Source: an uncultured Paenibacillus sp. (GTDB lineage: Bacteria; Bacillota; Bacilli; Paenibacillales; Paenibacillaceae). Taken from it: a stretch of 64,000 nt of DNA. The stretch covers positions 7,882 through 71,881 of the forward strand of contig CALAWP010000041.1 of the NCBI GenBank assembly GCA_937895345.1. The letters are read 5' to 3'. Made by a program: the position numbers and the translations under genes. Positions 42,881-51,956 of the stretch are shown here, in pieces. The notes beneath the pieces were generated by a model. The model saw only the letters and a list, made by a program, of their open reading frames with translations. It had not been told where the DNA came from and did no database searches. Numbering within the stretch: the first letter of the stretch is position 1; the number at the start of each line of letters is the position of its first letter.

Positions 42881-43007
42881 CTAACGAAAGTCATACCGCA
42901 GCTTATTCATTCAGAGTTATGATCAGGCAGTTGAGCAGTATTGAGTATGGTAGTCAGGGCTTGGCCTTGTCTATAAATCACAAATTGCATGAAAGGAGGT
43001 GAAATAT

Positions 43008-43142
43008 ATGTGCAATGTACATGTTGGCAGTTACTGCATGACATGCAGCACGACGGGTTTGCTGCAACACGTTGACGTTTTCTATTGTCCTCATAACAAT
43101 CAAACCATTCGTGTTATTCAAGGAAGCTGCGGCAATTGTTAG
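43008..43142 (+). CDS. small Cys-rich peptide, 44 residues, six cysteines
   Basis: ATG 43008 sits behind GAAAGGAGGTGAAATAT, one of the best ribosome sites in the window. The product has Cys at 2, 10, 13, 27, 41 and 44: it opens MCNVHVGSYCMTC, has FYCPHNN in the middle and ends GSCGNC. An even number of Cys suits three disulfides. No signal peptide, double-Gly leader or lipobox is seen. The charge is nearly neutral and three His are present. I do not recognise the family. The exporter, MauE and MauD genes directly upstream suggest a secreted disulfide-bonded peptide. It could instead bind metal. Confidence 0.75.
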   Translation: MCNVHVGSYCMTCSTTGLLQHVDVFYCPHNNQTIRVIQGSCGNC

Positions 43143-43223
43143 TCAGGGATGTAATGCAGCTTGATTACCGCAACGATAACCCGAAGGAAAATGCATACGG
43201 CGTAATAGCGCTTTGCAAGCAAA

Positions 43224-43257
43224 GGGACCGACGGATTCAAACGTCGGTCCCTTAAGT
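43224..43257. terminator. bidirectional terminator after the peptide gene
   Basis: GGGACCGACG (43224-43233) pairs with CGTCGGTCCC (43242-43251), flanked by AAA and TTAAGTTT. It ends both the cassette and yvbH. Confidence 0.85.
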
Positions 43258-43872
43258 TTACTGATTAATGTACTTCTCGAACACGAAGCCGAAGTCCTTG
43301 ATCTTCAGCTCGGCGTGCTTCGTCTTCAGCCACTCGAAGGCGTGCTCGTTGATCGCTTTGAACTGGTCCGCGGGCGCCGCGCTTTGGCCGCCGATCCGGC
43401 CCAGCGAATCTTTTGCGATATGGACGCTCGCCTGAGCATAGCCGAACAGCTCTTCGTTCGAAGACGTGAGCTCGGATATTTTGACCAGCGCCTTGTACAG
43501 GTCTTTTACCGCTTCGATTTGTTTCTTGTCGACATCGATCGAAAAGGACGTGCCGCCGATCGAAAATTTGATCTCAATATCCAGGTCCACCGTGCCGGCC
43601 GTTTCCAGATAGACGTTCGATATTTCGTATTTGGCATAGGAGTAACGTTTCAGCATCCGCTTCTTGCTGATGGCGCTGTCGCCGTCCAGATGAATGAGCG
43701 CCTGATTGGTGAAGCAGTACTCGTCCTTGCGCGATTTGATAATAAAATAAATTTTTTCCCCGTCTTCGTGCATGACGTAATCGTCGGAGTCGACTTTGTC
43801 GAAATCCCTTGGATGAATTACCTTGCCAATGTCGCTGAGACCCAGCGCTTCCGATGCCAGCTTGCCGAACAT
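43258..43872 (-). CDS. yvbH: PH-domain protein YvbH
   Basis: A 204-residue soluble protein. The bacterial PH domain (1-125) is very like Bacillus YvbH: EALGLSDIGKVI, DFDKVDSDDYVMHEDGEKIYF, SIGGTSFSIDVDKKQIE. A YvbH-like C-terminal extension (about 130-204) oligomerises. The role is unknown. It is convergent with the peptide cassette. Confidence 0.9.
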   Translation of the reverse strand: MFGKLASEALGLSDIGKVIHPRDFDKVDSDDYVMHEDGEKIYFIIKSRKDEYCFTNQALIHLDGDSAISKKRMLKRYSYAKYEISNVYLETAGTVDLDIEIKFSIGGTSFSIDVDKKQIEAVKDLYKALVKISELTSSNEELFGYAQASVHIAKDSLGRIGGQSAAPADQFKAINEHAFEWLKTKHAELKIKDFGFVFEKYINQ

Positions 43873-43952
43873 GGAATCAACCCTCTCTCCCTAAAGGTTC
43901 GCTATCGATGCGGTACACACAGAAATAATCGCATATTTTCGGCGCGGCGTCA

Positions 43953-44795
43953 CTATACTTTTGTCAGATATTTACCAGGCGTAATGCCGTACGTTCGTTT
44001 GAACATCCGGATAAAATATGTCGTATCCATCCCCATCGCTTCGGCAACCTTCTCCACGCTGATGCCGGGCTGCTCGTCCATGAGCTGCCGGGCCCGCTTC
44101 ATGCGCAAGCCAAGAATATAACGCTGCGGCGTGACGCCGTAATGGGAGACGAACAATCGGTGAAAATGCTGGATAGAATAGCCGGAAGCGCGGGCAACAT
44201 TGGCCAGGAGCAGCCGCTCGTTATAATGGTCGTGCATCAGCTTGACCGCGGTTTGCATGGACGGATTCGGCTGAGCGGACGGGTAGACGCCTTTGGCGGC
44301 GGTTTTTTTGTCCCGTACCTGCCCTTCGAGCAGCGTAAGCAGCATATCGTACATCCTCTTGGAAGCTTCCCAATAAGCCTGTTCGCCGTTCAGACTGATC
44401 AGGCTCCACAACGCCTCCAGCTGATTCCACAGTTTCTCGAACGACGGCGTTTCGCGCGCCGTCATCCCAATCACCTTCAAATGCTCCAACAACGATTCGG
44501 ACGCGCTGCCCTGAAAGGCGACGAAGCCGAGATCCCATATTTCCCCGGAACGGTCCGGCCGGTACGTATGCGGTACATTGGCGGGCAGCAGCATGACGCT
44601 CCCCGGTGTCATGCGGACAGGAGGGCGGCCGTCGATCTGGAAAGTGCCGCTCCCGGCACGCGTCAAAAACAGCTGATGGGCCGGAAAACCGTTTGTCCGG
44701 TGCAGCTCTTTCTGTTCGTGGCTGCCGACGCAATGCACGTACAACGGCAGGATGGGATCCAGGTTGGCGATCTCGGCCAGCAGGAAGGGCATCAT
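43953..44795 (-). CDS. AraC family regulator
   Basis: A 280-residue protein. An N-terminal cupin (about 10-100, HQLFLTRAGSGTFQIDG) senses a small ligand, and two HTH motifs lie at the C-terminus (about 180-280, LLLANVARASGYSIQHFHRLF and VEKVAEAMGMDTTYFIRMFKR). It is divergent from the GH42 beta-galactosidase with 126 bases between and is the probable regulator of that gene. The ribosome site is GGAGG. Confidence 0.9.
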   Translation of the reverse strand: MMPFLLAEIANLDPILPLYVHCVGSHEQKELHRTNGFPAHQLFLTRAGSGTFQIDGRPPVRMTPGSVMLLPANVPHTYRPDRSGEIWDLGFVAFQGSASESLLEHLKVIGMTARETPSFEKLWNQLEALWSLISLNGEQAYWEASKRMYDMLLTLLEGQVRDKKTAAKGVYPSAQPNPSMQTAVKLMHDHYNERLLLANVARASGYSIQHFHRLFVSHYGVTPQRYILGLRMKRARQLMDEQPGISVEKVAEAMGMDTTYFIRMFKRTYGITPGKYLTKV

Positions 44796-44921
44796 GATGT
44801 TGTTGCCTCCATGTTAAGATTGTACGATTATTCGTTGCTTCTGTCCTATGATTATAGCGGGAATGTGATTTATCATCAATGTCAGATAAGCGAATATGAC
44901 GATTAGAAGGAGCGAACGAAG

Positions 44922-46973
44922 ATGATGACTAAGCACTCTCCGATCAGCCCGAAGCTGCCCGTTCTTATGCACGGAGCCGATTATAACCCGGACCAATGGC
45001 TGCATGATCCAAAGGTGCTGGAGGAAGACATCCGATTGATGAAGCTGTCCGGATGCAACGTGATGGCGATCGGCATTTTTTCCTGGACGGCGCTGGAGCC
45101 GGAGGAAGGCGTCTTCACGTTCGAATGGATGGACGAGGTGCTGGAACGTTTTGCGGCAAACGGCATTTATGCATGGCTGGCGACGCCGAGCGGCGCCCGT
45201 CCCGCCTGGATGTCCGAGAAGTATCCGGATGTGCTGCGCGTCGGTGCGAATCGCGTCCGCAATTTGCATGGCATGAGGCATAACCATTGCTACACGTCCC
45301 CGGTTTACCGGGAGAAGACGGCCGTGATCAACCGGAAGCTGGCGGAACGTTACGGCCATCATCCGGCGGTGCTCGGCTGGCATATTTCCAACGAGTTCGG
45401 CGGCGACTGCCATTGCGACCATTGCCAGGAGGCGTTCCGCGGCTGGCTGAAACGCAAATACGGCACTCTTGAGGCGCTTAATGCCGCGTGGTGGACGTCA
45501 TTCTGGGCGCATACGTATACGGACTGGTCCCAGGTGGTATCGCCCGCGCCGCACGGCGAAAATATGGTGCACGGCCATAATTTGGACTGGCGCCGTTTCG
45601 TGACGGATCAGACGGTCGACTTCTGCAGGCATGAAATCGAGTCGGTCAAGTTCGCCAATCCGGACTTGCCGGCCACGACGAACATGCATATGATCGAAGG
45701 GCTTGACTACCGCAAGTTTGCCGATCTTCTGGACGTCGTCTCGTGGGATGCGTACCCGACCTGGCATGACGGCAAGGACGACAGCGGGCTCGCCGCTTCC
45801 GTCGCCTTTTATCACGACTTGTACCGCAGCCTGAAGCGGAAGCCGTTTCTCCTTATGGAAAGCACGCCGAGCCTGACGAACTGGCAGCCCGTCAGCAAGC
45901 TGAAGCGTCCGGGCATGCACCGCCTGTCGTCGCTGCAAGCGATCGCGCACGGCTCGGATTCGGTGCAATATTTTCAGTGGCGCAAAAGCCGCGGCTCCAG
46001 CGAAAAGTTCCACGGCGCCGTCGTCGATCACGTCGGCCACGAGCATACCCGGGTATTCCAGGACGTAGCCGGGCTCGGCGCTTCGCTGGCCGCGCTCTCC
46101 GAAATTGCGGGTACGTCAACGCCGGCCGAGTCGGCCATTCTGTTCGATTGGGATAACCGCTGGGCGGTGAAGGATGCCCAAGGGCCGCGCAATATGGGCA
46201 TCAAATACGAGGATACGGTGCTGGCGCATCATCGCGCGTTCTGGAAGCAAGGCGTAGCAACGGACGTGATCGGCAGCGAGGACGACTTCTCGCCGTACAA
46301 GCTGATCGTCGCGCCTATGCTGTACATGTGCCGCGAGGAAACCGGCCGGAAGCTGGAACGCTTCGTCGAGAACGGCGGCACGCTCGTGACGACCTACTGG
46401 TCGGGCATCGTCGACGAACACGATCTTTGCCATCTTGGCGGCTTCCCGGGGCCATTGCGCAAGACGCTCGGCATTTGGGCGGAGGAGATTGAAGGACTAT
46501 ACGATGGCGAAACGAACGGTCTCGTCTTGCCGGCAGGCAATTCGCTTGGCCTCGGAGGCGCGTACGAGTCGCACGAGCTGTGCGAGCTCGTACATGCGGA
46601 AACGGCCGAGGTGCTCGGCGTTTACGCGGACGACTTCTACGCAGGCCGTCCGGCGCTGACGGTCAACCGTCTCGGACAAGGCCGCGCCTATTATATGGCG
46701 ACGCGGCTGAAGGACGACTTCTTGGCGGACTTCTACACGGCCGTCGTCAGGGAAGCGGGCGTCGCGCGCGCCTTGGAAGCGGCATTGCCGCAGGGCGTTA
46801 CCGCGCAGCTGCGCACCGACGGCGAGACGGACTACGTCTTCGTCATGAACTTCAGCGGCGAGACGCGTTTGGTGCAGCTTGACGGCCGCAGCTACGTTGA
46901 CATGGAATCCGGCGAGCCGGTTGCCGGCGCACTGGAGCTGCCCGCGAACGGCGTGGCGGTGTTGAGGCGGTAA
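44922..46973 (+). CDS. GH42 beta-galactosidase
   Basis: A 683-residue cytoplasmic glycoside hydrolase. The TIM barrel comes first. The acid/base Glu is in GWHISNEFGGDC and the nucleophile Glu in LLMESTPSLTNW. A Cys cluster (HCDHCQEA with the earlier Cys) makes the GH42 zinc site. A trimerisation domain (about 395-600) and a small C-terminal beta domain follow. It probably hydrolyses beta-galactosides from plant or host glycans. The start ATG 44922 follows AAGGAGCG. No sugar transporter is adjacent. Confidence 0.95.
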   Translation: MMTKHSPISPKLPVLMHGADYNPDQWLHDPKVLEEDIRLMKLSGCNVMAIGIFSWTALEPEEGVFTFEWMDEVLERFAANGIYAWLATPSGARPAWMSEKYPDVLRVGANRVRNLHGMRHNHCYTSPVYREKTAVINRKLAERYGHHPAVLGWHISNEFGGDCHCDHCQEAFRGWLKRKYGTLEALNAAWWTSFWAHTYTDWSQVVSPAPHGENMVHGHNLDWRRFVTDQTVDFCRHEIESVKFANPDLPATTNMHMIEGLDYRKFADLLDVVSWDAYPTWHDGKDDSGLAASVAFYHDLYRSLKRKPFLLMESTPSLTNWQPVSKLKRPGMHRLSSLQAIAHGSDSVQYFQWRKSRGSSEKFHGAVVDHVGHEHTRVFQDVAGLGASLAALSEIAGTSTPAESAILFDWDNRWAVKDAQGPRNMGIKYEDTVLAHHRAFWKQGVATDVIGSEDDFSPYKLIVAPMLYMCREETGRKLERFVENGGTLVTTYWSGIVDEHDLCHLGGFPGPLRKTLGIWAEEIEGLYDGETNGLVLPAGNSLGLGGAYESHELCELVHAETAEVLGVYADDFYAGRPALTVNRLGQGRAYYMATRLKDDFLADFYTAVVREAGVARALEAALPQGVTAQLRTDGETDYVFVMNFSGETRLVQLDGRSYVDMESGEPVAGALELPANGVAVLRR

Positions 46974-47055
46974 AGCTATACAGGTAAAGATCAAATAGAA
47001 TGACGGAGTGTTTTATCGGATATGCAGGTGACTTCCCCTAGGAGGAGTAAGAACA

Positions 47056-47640
47056 ATGAATCTATTCGATCATGGCATAGACAACTCGATCAATCCTGAA
47101 TTAACGTGGCTGAACGAACCTGTCGATTGGAGCTTTAAGCGGGATGGTTCCTTAGAAGTCATTGCGCCTCCGAAATCCGATTTTTTTATCGATCCGTCGG
47201 GACAATCTGCGCGCTCGTCCGCCCCGTTCCTGTATACGTCGGTAAAAGGGGATTTTCAAGCGGAAACAAGGGTTCGCGTGGAAATGAAGGCGCCTTACGA
47301 TTCCGGATGTCTGATGGTTATGTCGGATGAAACCCATTGGGCGAAGTTATGCTTCGAGTTTTATGAGAACCGTCCCACCATCATCAGCGTCGTAACTAAC
47401 CGCGCTTCGGATGATTGCATATCGTTCAAAGCGGAAGCGAGCGAACCCTATTTGAGAGTCGTGAGAAAAGGCAGTTGTTTTACTTTTTATTATTCAGAGG
47501 ACGGACAAAGCTGGCAAATGATTCGTTATTTCGGCCTGGATTGCGCGGACGACATCAAGGCAGGCGTCGTTGCGCAGTCGCCAACCGGCGAAGGCTGCCG
47601 CGTCACTTTTTCTCGATTGACGGTTACGCAAGCTCCATAA
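47056..47640 (+). CDS. DUF1349 (YesU-like) protein
   Basis: A 194-residue concanavalin-like beta-sandwich. The DUF1349 pattern is seen in SFKRDGSLEVIAPPKSDFF, KGDFQAETRV, YDSGCLMVMSDETHWAKLCFE and SQSPTGEGC-like (VAQSPTGEGCRVTF). Family members are near sugar-degrading genes and may bind carbohydrate. It lies 82 bases after the GH42 gene, with its own GGAGGAG, and probably shares its regulation. Confidence 0.88.
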   Translation: MNLFDHGIDNSINPELTWLNEPVDWSFKRDGSLEVIAPPKSDFFIDPSGQSARSSAPFLYTSVKGDFQAETRVRVEMKAPYDSGCLMVMSDETHWAKLCFEFYENRPTIISVVTNRASDDCISFKAEASEPYLRVVRKGSCFTFYYSEDGQSWQMIRYFGLDCADDIKAGVVAQSPTGEGCRVTFSRLTVTQAP

Positions 47641-47649
47641 AATCTAACA

Positions 47650-47685
47650 ACAAACAACCTTTGTCTATTAAAGGTTGTTTTGTTG
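47650..47685 (+). terminator. terminator of the GH42-DUF1349 unit
   Basis: ACAACCTTT pairs with AAAGGTTGT around GTCTATT, then TTTGTTG. Confidence 0.85.
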
Positions 47686-47773
47686 ATTTTAGTATGTAAG
47701 GTGCTGCAAAATAGGATTATTAGCGACAACCGGTGCCGATCCGTTATTTCCGTTATTTAGAGGAGGGGGTTCT

Positions 47774-48649
47774 ATGAGAACCGAACAGCAAATGATGGAT
47801 ATGCTGCTCGATTTTGCGAGAAACGATGCGCGCATTCGACTGGCAACGCTGGAAGGATCGCGCACTAATCCGAATATTCCGAAGGACGAGTTTCAGGATT
47901 ACGATTTTTCGTATTTTGTTACGGATATGGACGGCTTCAAACGAAGCGACGATTGGCTGGACGCGTTCGGGGACCGGCTTATGATGCAGAAACCGGAGGA
48001 CATGGAGCTGTTTCCGCCCGAGCTGGGCAGCTGGTTTTCGTATTTGATTCTGTTCGAGGACGGCAACAAGCTGGATTTGACCCTTATTCCCGTGGAGGAG
48101 ACTGAAGAATATTTTGCGAACGGCGACGGGCTGGTCGAGGTGCTGCTCGACAAGGACGGACTGGCGGCAGATGCGCCGCCCGCCACCGACCGCCATTACT
48201 GGATTCAGCGGCCGACCGCCAGGCAATTCGACGATTGCTGCAACGAGTTTTGGATGGTGTCGACCTACATCGTCAAAGGTTTGGCGCGACAGGAAATTTT
48301 GTTCGCCATTGATCACTTGAACGAGATTGCCCGTCCCAACCTGCTGCGGATGATGGCTTGGCAGATCGGCGCGGAGCAAGGATATACGTTCAGCGTGGGC
48401 AAAAACTGCAAGTTCATTCAGCGGTATCTTCCGGACGAGACATGGAAAGAACTGCTGGCGACGTATGCGACGAGGAGTTATGCGGAAACGAGGAGCGCTT
48501 TGCTTCAATGTTTTGCGTTGTTTCGATCGGCGTCCCGAGCGGTGGCGGAACGGCTTGGCTATTCATACCCGCCTTACGACAAGACGATTACGGGTTATGC
48601 GGAGCGGGTGTTTGCAAAGTATGGCGAACGGCTGCAAGGCGAGAGGTAA
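47774..48649 (+). CDS. aminoglycoside 6-adenylyltransferase, AadK-like
   Basis: A 291-residue nucleotidyltransferase of the ANT(6) type, which adenylates streptomycin. The active-site pattern LEGSRTNPNIPKDEFQDYDFSYFV holds the Gly-Ser and the two Asp metal ligands; LDLTLIP carries the third Asp. Such chromosomal genes are common in Bacilli and often give weak resistance or have another native role. ATG 47774 follows GAGGAGGGGG. Confidence 0.9.
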   Translation: MRTEQQMMDMLLDFARNDARIRLATLEGSRTNPNIPKDEFQDYDFSYFVTDMDGFKRSDDWLDAFGDRLMMQKPEDMELFPPELGSWFSYLILFEDGNKLDLTLIPVEETEEYFANGDGLVEVLLDKDGLAADAPPATDRHYWIQRPTARQFDDCCNEFWMVSTYIVKGLARQEILFAIDHLNEIARPNLLRMMAWQIGAEQGYTFSVGKNCKFIQRYLPDETWKELLATYATRSYAETRSALLQCFALFRSASRAVAERLGYSYPPYDKTITGYAERVFAKYGERLQGER

Positions 48650-48703
48650 GCCGATAGAACTTCGGTCGGCCGAGGTACCCGGATCAATTGACGAGAAACA
48701 AAA

Positions 48704-48741
48704 AAAGCCGATGACTCGCAGCTGCGCGGGCCATCGGCTTT
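48704..48741. terminator. bidirectional terminator, aadK-like gene and anti-sigma gene
   Basis: AAAGCCGATG pairs with CATCGGCTTT, with A and T runs outside, between convergent genes. Confidence 0.85.
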
Positions 48742-48749
48742 CGATTCTA

Positions 48750-49559
48750 TTACCCCAAAGAAGCCGCCGCTGCCAACGCTTCTTCCTGCGTCAGCGGACC
48801 GACGATCGCATATTGAATGCCGTCTGCGCTCCAATACAGCTCGGTCAGCTGCGGCTGGGCGTACACATAACCTTCCGAGCCGTTCACCTCGATCGCCTCG
48901 AACAGATCGAACGGGATGACCGCTTGATCCCGGTCGACGGTGTAGGTAATCGTCTGATCTCCGGATTGGTAGAAAAAGACGGCCCTCGTCGCGGCGTTCG
49001 GATCCATGCCCGTCGTTTCGATATAATCGAGAGCAAAGCCTTCCGGCATTGACGACGGCACCGGCAAAGCGGAGCCGAAACGGGCGCTTGCTTCCTCCGG
49101 CGTCTGCACGGTGACGGTCGTCAGCTGGGAGAGCCCGCTTCCGGCTGCGCCGTCTCCCGGGTTGACGCCCGAGGCGCCGTTACCCGGCACGGTTCCATTG
49201 TCCGGCTCCGTCGTGCCGGCGTCTCCCGGATGAGTGACGCCCGCGCTTAATCCCGGGTCGTCAACGAGGTAATCCTGGCTCGTTGAGCCGTTCAGCAGCG
49301 GCACCGAAACGGCGACGACCAGCAGCACGACGGCGGCTGCCGCGCCGATCGCCCATTTGCTTCGCCATGCGGGCAAGTGCGTGCGAGACGGCGTCGACCC
49401 TTGCGGAACCGGAACATTTTTTTGCTGAATATCGAATGGTTTCATACGATTCATCACCCGTTCTTTTAATTTGTTATCGAACTCCAATTCATTGAACAAC
49501 AGCTCGTCGCTTTCGGCTTTCAGCCGTTCTTGAAGCAGTTTGTCAAGTCGTTCCATCAT
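48750..49559 (-). CDS. anti-sigma factor-like membrane protein (DUF4367)
   Basis: A 269-residue protein. The N-terminal cytoplasmic part (1-70) would hold the sigma factor, one helix crosses the membrane (71-90), a Gly/Asp/Thr linker follows (about 95-145) and a DUF4367 domain lies outside (about 150-269). The start overlaps the sigma gene by 17 bases with AAGGAGG inside that gene. This arrangement is typical of ECF sigma and its anti-sigma. No zinc ZAS motif is seen, so it belongs to the non-zinc type. Confidence 0.82.
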   Translation of the reverse strand: MMERLDKLLQERLKAESDELLFNELEFDNKLKERVMNRMKPFDIQQKNVPVPQGSTPSRTHLPAWRSKWAIGAAAAVVLLVVAVSVPLLNGSTSQDYLVDDPGLSAGVTHPGDAGTTEPDNGTVPGNGASGVNPGDGAAGSGLSQLTTVTVQTPEEASARFGSALPVPSSMPEGFALDYIETTGMDPNAATRAVFFYQSGDQTITYTVDRDQAVIPFDLFEAIEVNGSEGYVYAQPQLTELYWSADGIQYAIVGPLTQEEALAAAASLG

Positions 49560-50103
49560 GCAGCGCCTCCTTGTCGATCAGCCGGCTGAGCCGGACTCTT
49601 GCCCGGTGCAGCCTGCCGCGCACCGTGCCTTCGGGCAAACCGCAGGCTTCGGCGATTTCGCGGGTCGTCAAATCCAGGTAATAGTACATGTACAGCACTT
49701 CCTGATAGGGCATTTCCAACTCCAGCACATATTTTAAAATTTCGCTTTGCGCAAGCCGGTTTAGCGCCTCTGTCTCGGTGTGAAACGTCCTGCCGCTTTG
49801 CAGCTCCATCGGATCGGTCGGCTGCTCGGAGGACATCTTGAGTCCCAGCTTGTCGCGGCATACATTGACGGTTATTTTGATCAGCCATGTTCGGACCGAG
49901 CTGTCGCCGCGAAATTTCGTCCAGCTCCGGTAGGCGCGGAGGAACGTTTCCTGGCTGATGTCTTCGGCCAAATGACGGTCGCCCGTATAAAAATAAGCGG
50001 ATCGAAGCACGGTCTGGCCGTATTCGTCCATGAGTTGCTCCAACGCCCGGGCGGGATCGTCAGAATAGCTTTGTTTGAGTTTCGGGCCGGCCGGCACCGT
50101 CAT
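49543..50103 (-). CDS. ECF RNA polymerase sigma factor
   Basis: A 186-residue sigma-70 of group 4. Region 2 is at about 20-90 (GDRHLAEDISQETFLRAYRSWTKFRGDSSVRTWLIKITVN) and region 4 at about 125-180 (YQEVLYMYYYLDLTTREIAEACGLPEGTVRGRLHRARVRL). It resembles SigM/SigV/SigX-type envelope-stress sigmas. The stimulus is unknown. ATG 50103 follows GGAGGTGG. Positive autoregulation is usual but no clear ECF promoter could be assigned. Confidence 0.92.
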   Translation of the reverse strand: MTVPAGPKLKQSYSDDPARALEQLMDEYGQTVLRSAYFYTGDRHLAEDISQETFLRAYRSWTKFRGDSSVRTWLIKITVNVCRDKLGLKMSSEQPTDPMELQSGRTFHTETEALNRLAQSEILKYVLELEMPYQEVLYMYYYLDLTTREIAEACGLPEGTVRGRLHRARVRLSRLIDKEALHDGTT

Positions 50104-50229
50104 GCGTAACCACCTCCACTCTTATAGACTGGTCGACTTTCGGTTTCGCTTCGCTTTTTGAAAAACTTTTTTTCGTTTCGTTACGTTTATAAAGGTGCAA
50201 GCCAACCTACGACAAGGAGGCCGTTACGT

Positions 50230-50661
50230 TTGTCCGATAAATTGATGGGCGCGGCAGCGATTATTACGAACGCTATAGGTCAAGTATTGTTAGTGAGGCA
50301 CAGTTATGGCAAGCAGAACTGGGATTTGCCGGGAGGCAAAGCGGAGCCGAAGGAGTCGGCGCAGGAAACGGCGCAAAGAGAGGTGAGGGAGGAGGTCGGA
50401 TTGGAAGTCGAAATCGGCGCATTGACCGGCATTTATTACGATCCGGCGTACGACATGCATCATTTTGCGTTTCTGGCCAACGGCGGCACGGGACAGGAGC
50501 CTGTTCCGAGCTCTCCCGAAATTATGGAATGCGGTTATTTTTCGATAGAGGAGCTGCCGCGGCCGATGAGCGATTTTACGTACCGGCGCCTTCAGGATGC
50601 GCTGAAAGAGCGGCGGGACGAGCTGTTTCATACGATCGGGCCGAGAGTGTGGCTGGAGTGA
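50230..50661 (+). CDS. NUDIX hydrolase
   Basis: A 143-residue pyrophosphatase. The NUDIX box runs GGKAEPKESAQETAQREVREEVG, matching GX5EX7REUXEEXGU. It would clean up or process a nucleoside diphosphate derivative; the substrate is unknown. The TTG 50230 start is fixed by AAGGAGG; a longer frame from 50158 is not used. Confidence 0.9.
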   Translation: MSDKLMGAAAIITNAIGQVLLVRHSYGKQNWDLPGGKAEPKESAQETAQREVREEVGLEVEIGALTGIYYDPAYDMHHFAFLANGGTGQEPVPSSPEIMECGYFSIEELPRPMSDFTYRRLQDALKERRDELFHTIGPRVWLE

Positions 50662-50720
50662 GGATGCGGCGGAGAGTAATGCGGGTTGCCGCAAACTAAA
50701 GTTAAGGAGGCCGAGCGGGC

Positions 50721-51149
50721 ATGACTCGAAAATTGTGGCTGGTGCTGGCGACCGGCGTTTTATCGATTGTGGTCGGTGCACTCTATTGGTTTGATCTATC
50801 GTTCACGTATCGGTTTCTTGGACCGGAAGCCGGTTCGGAGCGCGAAACGGTGCGGCTATGGTGTCAATTTGCGTTCGGGCTGGGCGCGTTGCTGCTGCTC
50901 ATGCTGCTTGGCAGGCCTTGGATGAGGAAAGGACTGAACGACAGCTTGCTTATCCTGATTCTGAGCTGCATTTTCATTATTCAGCTGCCGGCGTTCGGGC
51001 TTTGGCTGATGGTGCTGTTGTGGAGTGCGGCCGACGGCTCGCTGGGCGTTGCCGTCCATGCGGCGCAGCTGCTGCTAATCGCGGTTATATTCGTTACGGG
51101 CAGCCGCGGTATGGCAGGAAATCCTGAACCGGTCGGACAGTTGGAATGA
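50721..51149 (+). CDS. hypothetical four-helix membrane protein
   Basis: A 142-residue protein with hydrophobic segments at about 5-28, 47-65, 73-100 and 105-125. I recognise no family. ATG 50721 follows AAGGAGG, 59 bases after the NUDIX gene, so they may be co-transcribed. Confidence 0.7.
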   Translation: MTRKLWLVLATGVLSIVVGALYWFDLSFTYRFLGPEAGSERETVRLWCQFAFGLGALLLLMLLGRPWMRKGLNDSLLILILSCIFIIQLPAFGLWLMVLLWSAADGSLGVAVHAAQLLLIAVIFVTGSRGMAGNPEPVGQLE

Positions 51150-51304
51150 CCGTATCGCGGACGAACGGCTAAGCAATCGGTAAGAAATCTTTATCCGTTG
51201 GACGCGATATAATGACGTTACCCGGCATTCGTTTAGACGAGCAACAGAAAGTGCCCGCGAACGCATGGATCGGTGCATCGTGAAGTGATGAAAGGAGTGC
51301 GTGG

Positions 51305-51769
51305 ATGGCTACTTTGAAGCAAGTACCGGTCGTCACCTCCGACATGCTTGTTCGCAGACCGGTCGAAGAAGTATTCGAAGCTTTTGTCGATCCGGCCATT
51401 ACGACGAAGTTTTGGTTTACCAAAAGCAGCGGAAGATTGGAAGAGGGCAAAAATGTTCGGTGGGAGTGGGAAATGTACGGCGTCGCCGACGACATTCATG
51501 TTCAAGAGATGAAGCCCGGCAGGCTGATTCGGATCGCATCATCGGATAACACCGTAACCGAGTGGCGGTTTACTCCCCGAACGGATACCGAAACCTTAGT
51601 TTCGATCACCCATTCCGGATTTACCGGCAGCGGGGATGAGATGGTAAGCTACGCCATAGATTCGATGGGGGGCTATACGATGGTGCTTTGCGCGCTGAAG
51701 GCTCTGCTGGAACACAACGTCATTTTGACGGTTGTAGCGGACAAGGCTCCCGACAGCCACGTCGATTGA
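51305..51769 (+). CDS. AHSA1/SRPBCC domain protein
   Basis: A 154-residue START-like helix-grip protein. Typical are RRPVEEVFEAFVDPAITTKFWF at the start, GKNVRWEWEMYGV and a long C-terminal helix (GGYTMVLCALKALLEHN). The family binds small hydrophobic ligands; many members are toxin or stress related. Its ligand is unknown. ATG 51305 follows AAAGGAG. Confidence 0.88.
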   Translation: MATLKQVPVVTSDMLVRRPVEEVFEAFVDPAITTKFWFTKSSGRLEEGKNVRWEWEMYGVADDIHVQEMKPGRLIRIASSDNTVTEWRFTPRTDTETLVSITHSGFTGSGDEMVSYAIDSMGGYTMVLCALKALLEHNVILTVVADKAPDSHVD

Positions 51770-51800
51770 TGCCGTCTCATTCGGGAACAAGCGTGTACGG

Positions 51801-51854
51801 GAACAAGCGTGTTTTGATCGAGCTTTGCGTTCAAAACGCGCTTGTTCTGTTTTT
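51801..51854 (+). terminator. terminator of the AHSA1 gene, with duplicated left arm
   Basis: GAACAAGCGTGTTTTGA pairs with TCAAAACGCGCTTGTTC, then TGTTTTT. The left arm start (GGGAACAAGCGTGT) is also present once more just upstream, a small direct duplication. Confidence 0.85.
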
Positions 51855-51956
51855 CCGTTTCGTTATACACTGGGGTTGTGGCTGGATCGGCCTCCGGAAT
51901 CGGACATGCATCTTACGGATTTTATATGAATTGGAAAAAGGAGACTTCGCAATCAA

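Noticed and set aside
50104..50160. ECF autoregulatory promoter (GAAACC...CTATAA on the minus strand)
   Set aside because: The spacing is only 14 bases and no CGTC-like -10 is present.
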